Assembly: GCF_000223375.1 (NCBI RefSeq) | Contig: NC_017384.1 | Span: 1,306,097-1,370,096 of the forward strand | Direction: 5' to 3' | DNA: 64,000 bases | Source of the DNA: Ketogulonicigenium vulgare WSH-001 | Lineage (GTDB): Bacteria; Pseudomonadota; Alphaproteobacteria; Rhodobacterales; Rhodobacteraceae | In this document: one piece after another, positions 37,224 through 45,866 of the stretch | Position numbering within the stretch: the stretch's first letter is position 1 | Layout: each line of letters starts with the position of its first letter | Notes under the pieces: model-generated | What the model saw: the letters and a program-made list of their open reading frames with translations, nothing else | Databases searched by the model: none | Told to the model about the DNA's origin: nothing | Program-made: the position numbers and the translations under genes

Positions 37224-38813
37224 ATGACCCATTCCACCAAACTATCGCGGCGCGCGGTCCTTGCAGGACTTGCGGCTGCGCCCGCCACAGCGGGGCTGCT
37301 GACCGGCGGCCTCATCCCCTCGGTCGCCTTTGCACAAGAGGGCACCGTGGTCACGATGATGGCACCAAACGAGGCCCCGGCGCTTTTGTCCTTTGTCAAC
37401 ACATCCAGCCTGATCTGGTCGGCGCATGTGTCCGAAGGGCTGCTGGAATTCGACCACGACATGAACCCGACGCCGCTGCTGGCGACCGAATGGGACGTGT
37501 CCGAAGACGGGCTGACCTATACGTTCAAACTGCGCGAGGGCGTGAAATGGCATGATGGCGAGGATTTCACATCCGAAGACGTGAAATTCACCATCCTGAC
37601 CTCAAAGGAATTCCATTCGCGCAACCGCTCGACCTTTGCGCAGATCACCGAGGTCGAGACGCCGGACGACCACACCGTCATCCTGCATCTGGCGAACCCG
37701 ACCAGCTTTCTGCTGCGCGCCTTTTCGTCGATGGAAACGCCCATCGTTCCCAGCCACCTGTATGCCGAGGGCGAGAATGTCCTGACGCATCCGAACAACA
37801 CCGCGCCGATCGGCACCGGACCCTTCGTGTTCCGCGAATGGGTGCGCGGCTCGCATGTGCTGTGGGACAAGAACACCGCCTATTGGAACCCCGAACTGCC
37901 CAAAGTCGACCGCCTTGTGGCGCGTTTCATCCCTGATGCCGCCGCGCGCACCATCGCCTTTGAAACCGGCGATATCGACATTGGCTATCGCACCCCGATC
38001 CCGTTCCGCGACATCGAACAATTGCAAGCCACCGGCGTCGTCGATTTTACCGAACAGGGCTATGCCTATGACCCGCCGAACATCATCATCGTCGAGGCGA
38101 ACCTGCGTGACCCGCTGCTGGCCGACATCCGCATCCGTCAAGCCATCGCCCATTGCATCGACCGCGAGATGATCAACCGCGTGGTATTCTTTAATTACGC
38201 AACGCCCTCGGCCTCGCCCGTCGTGCCCTATCACAAGGATTTCCACCTGGCCGAGGGGAACCCCTATGCCGTGGATATCGACCGCGCCAAGGCGCTGCTG
38301 GCCGAGGCGGGCCACCCGGGTGGCGTCAGCTTTACGATGGAATATGTCGGCGATGACCAGCGTCTGCTGGGTGAATTCCTGCGCGCCGCACTGAGCCGCG
38401 CCGGCATTGCGATCGAATTGCGCGGTCAGGACATGGGCACGCTGATCAGCCGCGTTTATGGCGATCAGGCCTATCAACTGCATCTTGCCTCGATCTCGAA
38501 CCTGTTCGACCCACAGGTCGGGGTGCAGCGCCTGTATTGGTCAAAGAATATCATCAAGGGCGTCGCCTTCTCGAATGGCACGGGATACCAGAACGCCGAA
38601 GTCGACGCCTGGCTGGAAGCTGCGGCGCTGTCCAATGACACCGCCGAGCGGATCGCGCTATGGCACAATGTGCAGCGCAAGGTGATGGAGGATGTCCCAA
38701 GCTTTCCGCTGGTGCAGGCCGCCTGGCAGACCATCTCGAACAAGCGTCTGCGCGACCATTCCACCAATGCCGAAGGGTTCGAGGGCTCGATGGCCCGGAT
38801 GTATATCGCCTGA
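37224..38813 (+). CDS. Peptide-type ABC substrate-binding protein (DppA/OppA family), Tat-exported
   Basis: A 529-residue periplasmic binding protein of the SBP_bac_5 family. It carries a twin-arginine signal: LSRRAVLAGL followed by a hydrophobic stretch and VAFAQEG as the cleavage region. The mature part has LLATEWDVSEDGLTYTFKLR, VKWHDGEDFTSEDVKF and TGPFVFREWVRGS, typical of dipeptide/oligopeptide binding proteins. SD GGGAG is 7 nt before the ATG. It is the only binding protein near the dppBCDF-like genes, which lie in the divergent operon, so it most likely feeds that importer. A strong hairpin follows the gene. Confidence 0.93.
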   Translation: MTHSTKLSRRAVLAGLAAAPATAGLLTGGLIPSVAFAQEGTVVTMMAPNEAPALLSFVNTSSLIWSAHVSEGLLEFDHDMNPTPLLATEWDVSEDGLTYTFKLREGVKWHDGEDFTSEDVKFTILTSKEFHSRNRSTFAQITEVETPDDHTVILHLANPTSFLLRAFSSMETPIVPSHLYAEGENVLTHPNNTAPIGTGPFVFREWVRGSHVLWDKNTAYWNPELPKVDRLVARFIPDAAARTIAFETGDIDIGYRTPIPFRDIEQLQATGVVDFTEQGYAYDPPNIIIVEANLRDPLLADIRIRQAIAHCIDREMINRVVFFNYATPSASPVVPYHKDFHLAEGNPYAVDIDRAKALLAEAGHPGGVSFTMEYVGDDQRLLGEFLRAALSRAGIAIELRGQDMGTLISRVYGDQAYQLHLASISNLFDPQVGVQRLYWSKNIIKGVAFSNGTGYQNAEVDAWLEAAALSNDTAERIALWHNVQRKVMEDVPSFPLVQAAWQTISNKRLRDHSTNAEGFEGSMARMYIA

Positions 38814-38822
38814 CGCCGCAAA

Positions 38823-38848
38823 GGGCCGCCCAGATCAACGGGCGGCCC
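38823..38848 (+). terminator. Intercistronic hairpin after the binding-protein gene
   Basis: Stem GGGCCGCCC (38823-38831) with GGGCGGCCC (38840-38848), loop of 8, no T-run (CACTCTCTTG follows). Such hairpins after ABC binding-protein genes often protect the upstream mRNA and lower downstream expression; full termination is doubtful because the M24 gene starts 27 nt later. Confidence 0.6.
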
Positions 38849-38875
38849 CACTCTCTTGAAGTCAAAGGAAGTCTC

Positions 38876-40111
38876 ATGAGTTACATCGACCGCGCTCGCG
38901 CCTCTTGGTTCATGTCCGAGGCGGGGCTGGATGCCCTGTTGCTGTTTGAACCTGAATCTTTTCGCTATGCAACGGGGCTGGACGGGGGTGTGGCGACGGC
39001 TTTTCGGCGGGCGGGGGCCTGTGCGGCGCTGGTGCCATGTGATCCGGGCGCATCCATCGCGGCGATCCTGTCCGACCACCAATTGCATTTCGGCCCCTCG
39101 GCCCAAGGCGCGATTGAACTGATCACCCATCCGACATGGATCGATTACGTCGATATCTCGGACGGTGACCACCCCGCCCCACTTGATAGTCTGGCGCGGG
39201 CCTATAAGGCACAGGGTCTGGGCGGCGCGCGGCCCGAGACGTTTGACCGCGATCTGGTGAATGCGCTGATCGGCGATCTGCTGACCACGCGCGGGCTGGC
39301 GAATGCGCGCGTCGGCATCGACATGGCCTTTATCCCCGCGAACGATCTGGCGCGGCTGAAGGCAGCCCTGCCCCGTGTCACCTGGGTCGACGGATCTGCT
39401 TTGCTCGACCGCATTCGCAGCGTGAAGACGGCGCATGAGATCGCCTGCCTGCGCAATGCGAACCTCGCCTCTGAGGCGGGCCTTTTGCATATGGCCGATC
39501 ACGCCCAGATCGGCATGGCCAGGTCCGAGCTGGACCGGCTGTGGCGCGACGGCGCGGCGCGCGCAGCCAGCGCACATGGGTTTAAAATCAGCGGCGACCG
39601 CGCCGGGATCGCGGTTGGCCCGAACCTGATCATCCGCGATCCCGTGCTGGAAAACGGCCATCTGATCAAAGCGGATATGGGCGTCGCGGTCGAAAACTAC
39701 CTGTCCGATGGCACGCGCAGCTATGTCATGGGTGCGCCTAGCCCCATGGTGCGAACGATCTTTGCCGCGATCGAGGATGTGTTCGAGGCCGGCATCACGG
39801 CCATCCGCCCCGGTGCGACATTCGGCGATGTCCATCGCACGGTGCTGGATGCGGTGAAAAAGGCAGGCCTGCCCGAAAGCTATTGCCGCGGCCATTTCGG
39901 CCACTCTATCGGCGCCGCCTGTATGGAGGAATGGCCGTTCTTTTCCGCCAGAAACCCCGAGGAAATCCTGCCCGGCATGGTCTTGGCCTTTGAGGTGCCG
40001 ATGTATCTGCATGGGACCGGCGCCATGATGATCGAAGATCAGCTATTGGTCACCGAGACCGGTATCGAGGTGATGAACAAACTGCCGCGCGCGCTCACCC
40101 AACTGGGTTAG
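38876..40111 (+). CDS. M24-family metallopeptidase (Xaa-Pro peptidase / creatinase type)
   Basis: A 411-residue protein with an N-terminal creatinase-like domain (residues 1-150) and a C-terminal pita-bread domain. The dinuclear-metal ligands are all visible: two Asp in LIKADMGVAVENYLSDGTRS, His in GHFGHSIGAACMEEWP, Glu in LAFEVPMYLHG and Glu in MMIEDQLLV. The start is ATG 38876 after AAAGGAA. It closes the hydantoinase operon and converges with the LysR gene, the stop codons overlapping by 4 nt. It could hydrolyse imported Xaa-Pro peptides or act on an amidine-type substrate; the context favours a peptide or cyclic-amide derivative. Confidence 0.9.
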   Translation: MSYIDRARASWFMSEAGLDALLLFEPESFRYATGLDGGVATAFRRAGACAALVPCDPGASIAAILSDHQLHFGPSAQGAIELITHPTWIDYVDISDGDHPAPLDSLARAYKAQGLGGARPETFDRDLVNALIGDLLTTRGLANARVGIDMAFIPANDLARLKAALPRVTWVDGSALLDRIRSVKTAHEIACLRNANLASEAGLLHMADHAQIGMARSELDRLWRDGAARAASAHGFKISGDRAGIAVGPNLIIRDPVLENGHLIKADMGVAVENYLSDGTRSYVMGAPSPMVRTIFAAIEDVFEAGITAIRPGATFGDVHRTVLDAVKKAGLPESYCRGHFGHSIGAACMEEWPFFSARNPEEILPGMVLAFEVPMYLHGTGAMMIEDQLLVTETGIEVMNKLPRALTQLG

Positions 40112-41082
40112 CGCAGCGTGTTGCGCAGGCGCTGCACCAGAAAATCTGAAAAGGCGCGGGTTTTGGGCAGCAGGTGTTTGTTCGAGGCATAGCAGACGTA
40201 AAAGCTGGTCTCGGGCCAAACCGTCCATTCGGGCAGCAAGGGCACCAGATCGCCACGCTCGACCGCTTCGCCGCAGATATAATTGGCGATAATGCCGATA
40301 CCCGCGCCGTGGCAGGCGGCCTCATAGATCGCTTCGGACGAGTCCGAGCGGAAATCGCCACTGACATGGACCGTGTCGATCTGCTCGCCGCGTTTGAACT
40401 GCCAGGTGGTGCCGCCCCGCACATAGCGCGAGAAACACAGGCAGTGATGGGCGGCCAGTTCTGCCGGGTTTTGCGGGCGGCCATAGCGCGCGATATATTC
40501 GGGCGAGGCAACGAGCTGCTTGCGATTGGTGCCGATTTTACGCGCAACAAGGCTGCTGTCAGGCAGCGATCCGATGCGCACGACGGCGTTATAGCCCTCG
40601 TCGAGCAGGTCGACAAAACGGTCGGTATAATTCGCCTCGACCTTCACCTTGGGATAGGTCGCGATGAAATCAGCGATGATGCCGGGCAGCGCGAGGCGGC
40701 CAAAGGCGACCGGGAACGAGACCCGGAGCAAGCCCTGCGGCTCGGAATGATAGGAGGCGATGACATCATCCGCCTCTTTCAGCCGGTCCAGCACCTCGCG
40801 GCAGTGACGGAAATAGATGGCGCCCAGATCGGTGAACACCACCCGCCGCGTCGTGCGTTCCAGTAACCGCGTGCCCAGCATATCCTCGAGCCGCGCGACC
40901 TTGCGGCTGAGGGTCGAGGCCGAGACGTTTACAATCTCGGACGCGCGGGCAAAGCTCATGGCCTCGGCGACGGCCACGAAAGCGGCGATCAGATGGATCC
41001 GCTCGAGGTCGGTGATATCGGGCTGCAAAAGGCGAAGAGGCTGGTTCACGGGGCTACCCAAATATGAAACTGGCGTAACCAT
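40108..41082 (-). CDS. LysR-family transcriptional regulator
   Basis: A 324-residue regulator. The N-terminal winged helix-turn-helix covers about residues 28-88 (FVAVAEAMSFARASEIVNVS, STLSRKVARLEDMLGTRLLE, RTTRRVVFTDLGAIYF). The effector-binding domain follows (LLRVSFPVAFGRLALPGI...). It belongs to the broad AaeR/CrgA-like branch. The gene is convergent with the M24 gene and sits between two catabolic loci, so it could control either; the start may be a later codon because no good ribosome-binding site precedes ATG 41082. Confidence 0.9.
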   Translation of the reverse strand: MVTPVSYLGSPVNQPLRLLQPDITDLERIHLIAAFVAVAEAMSFARASEIVNVSASTLSRKVARLEDMLGTRLLERTTRRVVFTDLGAIYFRHCREVLDRLKEADDVIASYHSEPQGLLRVSFPVAFGRLALPGIIADFIATYPKVKVEANYTDRFVDLLDEGYNAVVRIGSLPDSSLVARKIGTNRKQLVASPEYIARYGRPQNPAELAAHHCLCFSRYVRGGTTWQFKRGEQIDTVHVSGDFRSDSSEAIYEAACHGAGIGIIANYICGEAVERGDLVPLLPEWTVWPETSFYVCYASNKHLLPKTRAFSDFLVQRLRNTLR

Positions 41083-41126
41083 GATACTGCGTTAACCTAG
41101 CGTAAATGAAAGTGTGGTCACATGAC

Positions 41127-41151
41127 GCAGGGGCGCTTTTTACACCCCTGC
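41127..41151. other. Hairpin upstream of the LysR gene
   Basis: Stem GCAGGGG (41127-41133) with CCCCTGC (41145-41151), loop of 11. It lies in the 142-bp gap between the LysR start and the end of the leftward TRAP operon, so it may be part of a terminator or a regulator site. No T-run follows on the minus strand. Confidence 0.35.
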
Positions 41152-41213
41152 ATTGTTCAAGGCAGGTTTCACCATGGTTGCACGAATTTCGTTCGTATTA
41201 TGGATAGATTTTC

Positions 41214-41230
41214 GCATAAGAAACTTATGC
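41214..41230 (-). terminator. Hairpin over the stop codon of the leftward catabolic operon
   Basis: Perfect inverted repeat GCATAAG (41214-41220), AAA spacer, CTTATGC (41224-41230), including the TAA stop of the aspartate-dehydrogenase-like gene. An outer TTCGC/GCGAA match flanks it. There is no T-run, so this is a candidate 3' end structure rather than a proven terminator. Confidence 0.4.
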
Positions 41231-42010
41231 AAAGCGAATGGGCGCTGCGATATTGCGTAGGGCGGCGATCAGCGAAAACCCGGTCAGCGCGCTGGTGCGA
41301 GGGTTCTGCGGATCAGGCAGATTGATGGTCAATGCCTCGAAATGGGCGGCGGGGCCAATCGCGGTCACCTTGTGCTGATTGGTGGTGGCATCGGGATCTG
41401 CCCACAGCTCGAGCTGCGTGTCATCCGCCCCGATCCCGGCCAAGGAAAGCGCGGCCACGACATTTACATTCTTTGGAAACAGCCGGACGCCTTCACGCGC
41501 GGGGCCGGAAAACAGGCAGGTGCGCGTGGTCAGATCCGCCAGCACGATCCCTTTGGCGGTCAGATATGCGGATTGCTCGAATCCCGCGACTGGCTTTTCG
41601 CTGGCTAAACGCATCTGCGCATTTCCGCTGGCGGCGATCGCGCGCACGCCGTCCAAACCGCCCAGCGCGCCGCTGGGCAAGAAGATGCGGCCCTGCCCGG
41701 CATAGGCCGCAACCTCGGGCGCGTTCAGCAGGCCGCCAACACTGGCCACCAGAACATCGCGGCCTGATTGCACGATGGGGCCAACCACGGCGGCGAATGC
41801 GGCAGGCGGCAGGCATTCGACCACCAAATCCCCCATTGCATCAATGTCTTGTGCCAGATGCGCCGACACGTCTGGCAGTTTGGCCTGCGCGCGGCCGATG
41901 GTCGAGGCCGCAACCGAATGCAGCATCATACCGGGCACCTGCCCCGCCTGCAGCGCAAGCGCGACCGGCAGACCGGCCGCACCCAGGCCCAAAACCGTGA
42001 CCCTGATCAT
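41225..42010 (-). CDS. Aspartate-dehydrogenase-like NAD(P)-dependent oxidoreductase
   Basis: A 261-residue protein of the NadX/aspartate dehydrogenase family (DUF108). The N-terminal Rossmann loop is GLGAAGLPVALAL. GRIFLPSGALGGLDGVRA and LFPKNVNVVAALSLAGIG are signature segments. The residues before the C-terminus, LELWADPDATTNQHKVTAIG, contain the family's conserved histidine. The enzymes oxidise L-aspartate to iminoaspartate/oxaloacetate or run the reverse amination; no nadA or nadC gene is near, so an NAD-biosynthesis role is not supported here. Its start overlaps the SDR stop by 4 nt; it ends the leftward operon. Confidence 0.85.
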   Translation of the reverse strand: MIRVTVLGLGAAGLPVALALQAGQVPGMMLHSVAASTIGRAQAKLPDVSAHLAQDIDAMGDLVVECLPPAAFAAVVGPIVQSGRDVLVASVGGLLNAPEVAAYAGQGRIFLPSGALGGLDGVRAIAASGNAQMRLASEKPVAGFEQSAYLTAKGIVLADLTTRTCLFSGPAREGVRLFPKNVNVVAALSLAGIGADDTQLELWADPDATTNQHKVTAIGPAAHFEALTINLPDPQNPRTSALTGFSLIAALRNIAAPIRFA

Positions 42011-42759
42011 AGGCCGTATCCTCCATCCGCGGTGATGATCGAACCTGTCATGAAACTGGTTTGATCCGACAGCAGGAAACAGGCCAGCGCAGCGATTTCC
42101 TCCGCCGATCCCATATGGCCGATGGGCTGGCGGTTGTTAAAGGCTGCCATGGCGGCGTCGAGACCGCCGAAATCAGGGGCGACGCTGGCGATACGCTCGC
42201 GCATTGAGGGGGTGTCGATGGTGCCGGGACAGATCGCATTGCAGCGGATGCCATCGCGCACGTAATCCATCGCGATGGATTTCGTCATGCCAATCACCGC
42301 AGCCTTTGACGTGCCATAGGCAAAGCGGGACTTTCCGGCCCGCAGCGACGAGATCACCGATGCGATATTCACGATCGACAGTTTGCGGCCCGCGTCCAAT
42401 GCCAGCGCGACGGCATGGCGTGCCATGCTGGCCGCGCCGATCACGTTGACCTCTAGCGTGCGGCGCAAATCATCTTCGCTGGACACCGTAAGGCTGCCTT
42501 GGGCGACAATACCGGCGCAGTTCACCAGACCATCAACCGCGCCAATCTGCTGGAATATAGCGGCAATCTCGGCCGCATTGGTCACATCGCCCTGCCAACA
42601 GGTGACATTGTCCAGATCCGCGACTGCGGCCTGCATGGCGTTTCGATCACGGTCGACGGCATGGACATGTGCGCCGGCTGCAACGGCCTGGCGCAGGATC
42701 GCGGCCCCGATCCCCTGTTTCGCGCCGGTGATCAGAACGGTTTTGGTGGTGAGGTTCAT
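42007..42759 (-). CDS. Short-chain dehydrogenase/reductase
   Basis: A 250-residue classical SDR. The cofactor motif is LITGAKQGIGAA, followed by an aspartate after beta2 (HAVDRD), which favours NAD. NCAGIVAQG, the catalytic serine of NIASVISS and the YGTSKAAVIGMTK tetrad are all present. NAICPGTIDTPSM resembles DHRS6/3-hydroxybutyrate and 2-keto-3-deoxy-L-fuconate dehydrogenase-like members, so a hydroxy-acid or sugar-acid substrate is likely. It is coupled by 4-nt overlaps to both neighbours (hydrolase upstream, aspartate-dehydrogenase-like gene downstream). Confidence 0.9.
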   Translation of the reverse strand: MNLTTKTVLITGAKQGIGAAILRQAVAAGAHVHAVDRDRNAMQAAVADLDNVTCWQGDVTNAAEIAAIFQQIGAVDGLVNCAGIVAQGSLTVSSEDDLRRTLEVNVIGAASMARHAVALALDAGRKLSIVNIASVISSLRAGKSRFAYGTSKAAVIGMTKSIAMDYVRDGIRCNAICPGTIDTPSMRERIASVAPDFGGLDAAMAAFNNRQPIGHMGSAEEIAALACFLLSDQTSFMTGSIITADGGYGL

Positions 42760-43571
42760 TGCTTGCTCTTTTGCCTTGATGCGGCCAGCCCATCGTCCAG
42801 CGCGCGGATGAACCAGTCGGATCGTGACTGGGGAAAGAAATGGCCGCCTTCGGGCAGCACCGCCAAATGGGCCCGGGGATTGGCGGCGGCCAGCGCCTGC
42901 TGGTGATAAGCCGGAATGATCCGGTCATCTGCCGCACCCAAGATCAGCAAAGGCAGATCGGGCAGCGCGCCACCCTGAAAGGCCAGCAGCGCCTGCATCC
43001 GCAGCGCTTGAGTGCGCGCAAAATCGTGGTCGACTTGCGGCGGAAGCGCGGCAAAGTCATCGCTGAGAATATCAGCCGGCGCCGCGCCCAGCAGCCGCGT
43101 CATCGCACGATATTGCGCGACATCACCGCTGTAATCCGTCTTTAGGCTGCGCAATCGCAGCGCGAACAGCGCCTTCATATAGGGACAGGGCTGTGCCCAA
43201 GTGCCGCTGAGCACCGCCGCATCCGGCAAAGGGCCAAGCGCTTGCGACAGGTAATCCTGCACGATGGCGCCGCCGGTGGAATGACCGATCATGATCGCGG
43301 GCACGGCCCCGTCCAGTATCTCTGCCAGCATCTGTGCAAGGCCGCTCACGCTGGGCACACCGCCCCAGACAGGCGCGTCGCCGCAACCGGGCTGGTCGAA
43401 ACTGATGACGCGATAACGCCTCGCCAGCGCCTGCCGCACTGGCTGCCAAAAGGCGGCCGTGCCGCCAAGGCCCGAGACAAGTACCACAAGCGGCCCCTGC
43501 CCCTCGTCGTGGACGATGCTGATCGCACCGTTTTTGCTGATGAATTCACGCGGCATGTGATCTTCTGTCAT
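42756..43571 (-). CDS. Alpha/beta hydrolase
   Basis: A 271-residue hydrolase with the nucleophile elbow GHSTGG (serine at about residue 103). The oxyanion-hole segment is VLVSGLGGTAAFW, the acidic residue lies in LILGAADDRIIP and the histidine in EGGHFFPQSR. It resembles 3-oxoadipate enol-lactonases and related C-C or ester hydrolases (FDQPGCGDAP). The start is uncertain: ATG 43571 is used; ATG 43556 (MPREFISKNG) with AGAAG ahead is equally possible. It lies 36 nt after dctP in the leftward operon and is coupled to the SDR gene. Confidence 0.85.
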   Translation of the reverse strand: MTEDHMPREFISKNGAISIVHDEGQGPLVVLVSGLGGTAAFWQPVRQALARRYRVISFDQPGCGDAPVWGGVPSVSGLAQMLAEILDGAVPAIMIGHSTGGAIVQDYLSQALGPLPDAAVLSGTWAQPCPYMKALFALRLRSLKTDYSGDVAQYRAMTRLLGAAPADILSDDFAALPPQVDHDFARTQALRMQALLAFQGGALPDLPLLILGAADDRIIPAYHQQALAAANPRAHLAVLPEGGHFFPQSRSDWFIRALDDGLAASRQKSKQ

Positions 43572-43607
43572 AGCGCCCACAGCCATAGGACTGCGGGCGC
43601 AAGGGGC

Positions 43608-44579
43608 TTATTCAGCGATGGCGGCTTGCCATTTCGCAAGGGTCTCCTCGCCGCCGGGCAGTTCCGCGACGATCACCGGCCAAGCGGTGCGCGCCGCCTC
43701 GCGGAAGGGGGCAAGGTCAGGCTCGGTCACAACAATGCCGTTCGCGCGCATGGTTTCCAGCGCGGCGTCCGTCGCCGCGTTATGGGCGTCGATACCGGCT
43801 TGCAGCGCCTCGGGGATGGCGCCCATCAGGATCTCGGTTTCTGCATCGGTCAGGCGGTTCATCAGCGCCGGTGCGCCCAGCAGCGGTGCGGGCAGCATAT
43901 GCACACGGGTCAGCGCGTAATGACCAATCGCCTGCGCAAACCCGTCGCCCACGGTTTGATCGGGTGCCAGTTCAGCCGCATCAACGATGCCCGCCTCGAG
44001 CGCGAGGAACAGCTCGCCATAGGCCAGCGGCGTCGGCTGCATGCCCAGAGCCTCATAGGCGGCGACATAGCCGGTGGATTGGATGGTGCGGATTTTCATC
44101 CCATCCAGATCCGCCAGCGTTTCAACCGGGCGCATCGACGGCATCGAGCGTTCATAGATCGCGCCCCAGCCCAGACCGATGATGTCGTAATTGGCAAAGG
44201 TCGCCAGCAGCTCGGTGCCCAGATCCGAGGCGAGGATGTCGTAGGTGCTTTGCTTGCTGTCGAACAAATAGGGCAGCGCGAAGATCTTGGTCTCGGGGAT
44301 GATCCCTTCCAGCGAGGCGGTCGAGACGAAGGCGATATCCACCGTGCCCGAACGCAGGCCCTGCGCCAGACGCAGCTCGCCGCCCAGGGCGGAGCTTCCA
44401 AAGATTTCAATCTTCATCTCGCCGTTCGAACGCTCGGCCACCAGTTCGGCAAGGCGTTCGGCGGTGACTTGGTAGGACGAGGTATCGCCCAGCACATGCG
44501 CCACATTGATGACGGTTTCGGCGCGGGCCGCAATCGTGCTGGCCAGCAGCGCGGCGGTGAAAGCAAGTGTCTTATGCAT
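43608..44579 (-). CDS. TRAP transporter substrate-binding protein (DctP family)
   Basis: Periplasmic binding protein of a tripartite ATP-independent transporter. The 323-residue precursor has a signal peptide (KTLAFTAALLASTIAARA, cleavage before ETVIN). The mature fold shows LGGELRLAQGLRSGTVDIAF and the segment MKIRTIQSTGYVAAYEALGM, whose arginine normally clamps the carboxylate of the ligand. GELFLALEAGIVDAAE is another family motif. The ligand is thus probably an organic acid. It lies downstream of the two permease genes (24 nt), an order seen in many alphaproteobacteria. Confidence 0.93.
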   Translation of the reverse strand: MHKTLAFTAALLASTIAARAETVINVAHVLGDTSSYQVTAERLAELVAERSNGEMKIEIFGSSALGGELRLAQGLRSGTVDIAFVSTASLEGIIPETKIFALPYLFDSKQSTYDILASDLGTELLATFANYDIIGLGWGAIYERSMPSMRPVETLADLDGMKIRTIQSTGYVAAYEALGMQPTPLAYGELFLALEAGIVDAAELAPDQTVGDGFAQAIGHYALTRVHMLPAPLLGAPALMNRLTDAETEILMGAIPEALQAGIDAHNAATDAALETMRANGIVVTEPDLAPFREAARTAWPVIVAELPGGEETLAKWQAAIAE

Positions 44580-44603
44580 TGTCGTTCCCTGTTTTGACTT
44601 ATT

Positions 44604-45863
44604 TTATTTTAGAAGCAGCGGCACATAGGTGATCAGCATCAGGTTCACCAACAGCACCGCGACGAAGGCGACCAAGGGCCGTAGGATCTGTTCAAGCGAG
44701 ATACGGGCGATTGAACAGGTAATGAAAAGGTTGACCCCCACCGGCGGCGTCACCATGCCAATCGCAAGGTTGACGATCATGATGATGCCAAAGTGGATGG
44801 GGTCGATCCCCAGCAGCAGCATCGCGGGCGCCAGCACCGGCGCGAGGATGATGATCGCGGCATAGGCCTCGAGGAACATGCCGATGACCAGCAGCAGCAC
44901 GTTGACCAACAGCAGTACCACATAGGGATCGCGCGAGATCGAAAAGATCAGCGCAGCCGTCTTTTGCGGCACCTGATACAGCGACAGGGCCGCCGCCAGA
45001 ACCGAGGCAAAGCCGACGATCGACAGCACAACGGCGGCGGATATGGCCGATGACCAAAAGATGCCCGGCAGATCACGGATTTTGATCGTGCGATAGACGA
45101 ACATGCCCAAAACCAGCGCAAAGATCACCGCGACAACGGCCGATTCCGTGGCCGTAAACAGTCCGGTATAAATGCCGCCCAGAATGATCACGGGCATGAA
45201 CAGCGACAGGAAGGCGCGCTTATAGGCCTGCCACACATTCGCGGCCCATTCGGCGATGCTCAGGCGTTCTGCCGTGCCATATTTTTTGCGCGACGAGATA
45301 AACGCCGTCAGCACGAACAGCGAAAAACCGATCATCAGGCCAGGAATGATCCCCGCCAGGAACATATCCTTGATCGAGGCCCCGGTGACGACGCCATAGA
45401 TGATCATCGCGCCAGAGGGCGGCAGGATGATCCCCAGCTCGGCCGCGGATGCGACCACGGCGGCCGCAAAGGGGCGCGGATAGCCCGATTTCCCCATTTT
45501 CGGAATGACGATGCCGCCAACCGCCGCCGCCGTTGCCGAGGACGAGCCCGAAACGGTCGAGAACAACATCGTCGCCAGCACGGATGCGCCACCCAGGCCG
45601 CCCCGGAACCAGTTCACCATCGCATGTGCAAGCTCGACCAGCCTGTCGGCGATCGAGGCCTTGTCCATCAGCTTGCCCGCCAGAATAAAGAACGGCAGTG
45701 CGATCAGGGCAAAGCTGTCGAGCGATTCAAAAATCGCCTGCGGCACCATTTGCAGCGGGATATTGCGCGCCATCAGCGCAGGCAGCGGCGCGATCCCCAA
45801 TGCCAGCGCAATCGGAACGGCAGCAAAGAACAGCATGACGAGATAGACGAAAAGCATGGCCAT
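44604..45863 (-). CDS. TRAP transporter large permease (DctM family)
   Basis: A 419-residue inner-membrane protein with about 12 hydrophobic spans, the sodium-driven transport channel of the TRAP system. Family motifs include PFFILAGKLMDKASIADRL, GGASVLATMLFSTVSGSSSA, PPSGAMIIYGVVTGASI and the C-terminal GMVTPPVGVNLF. The start (MAMLFVYLVML) lies just after the dctQ stop, with GAGGA 7 nt upstream. It makes a complete transporter with the adjacent dctQ and dctP genes. Confidence 0.95.
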   Translation of the reverse strand: MAMLFVYLVMLFFAAVPIALALGIAPLPALMARNIPLQMVPQAIFESLDSFALIALPFFILAGKLMDKASIADRLVELAHAMVNWFRGGLGGASVLATMLFSTVSGSSSATAAAVGGIVIPKMGKSGYPRPFAAAVVASAAELGIILPPSGAMIIYGVVTGASIKDMFLAGIIPGLMIGFSLFVLTAFISSRKKYGTAERLSIAEWAANVWQAYKRAFLSLFMPVIILGGIYTGLFTATESAVVAVIFALVLGMFVYRTIKIRDLPGIFWSSAISAAVVLSIVGFASVLAAALSLYQVPQKTAALIFSISRDPYVVLLLVNVLLLVIGMFLEAYAAIIILAPVLAPAMLLLGIDPIHFGIIMIVNLAIGMVTPPVGVNLFITCSIARISLEQILRPLVAFVAVLLVNLMLITYVPLLLK

Positions 45864-45866
45864 GGA

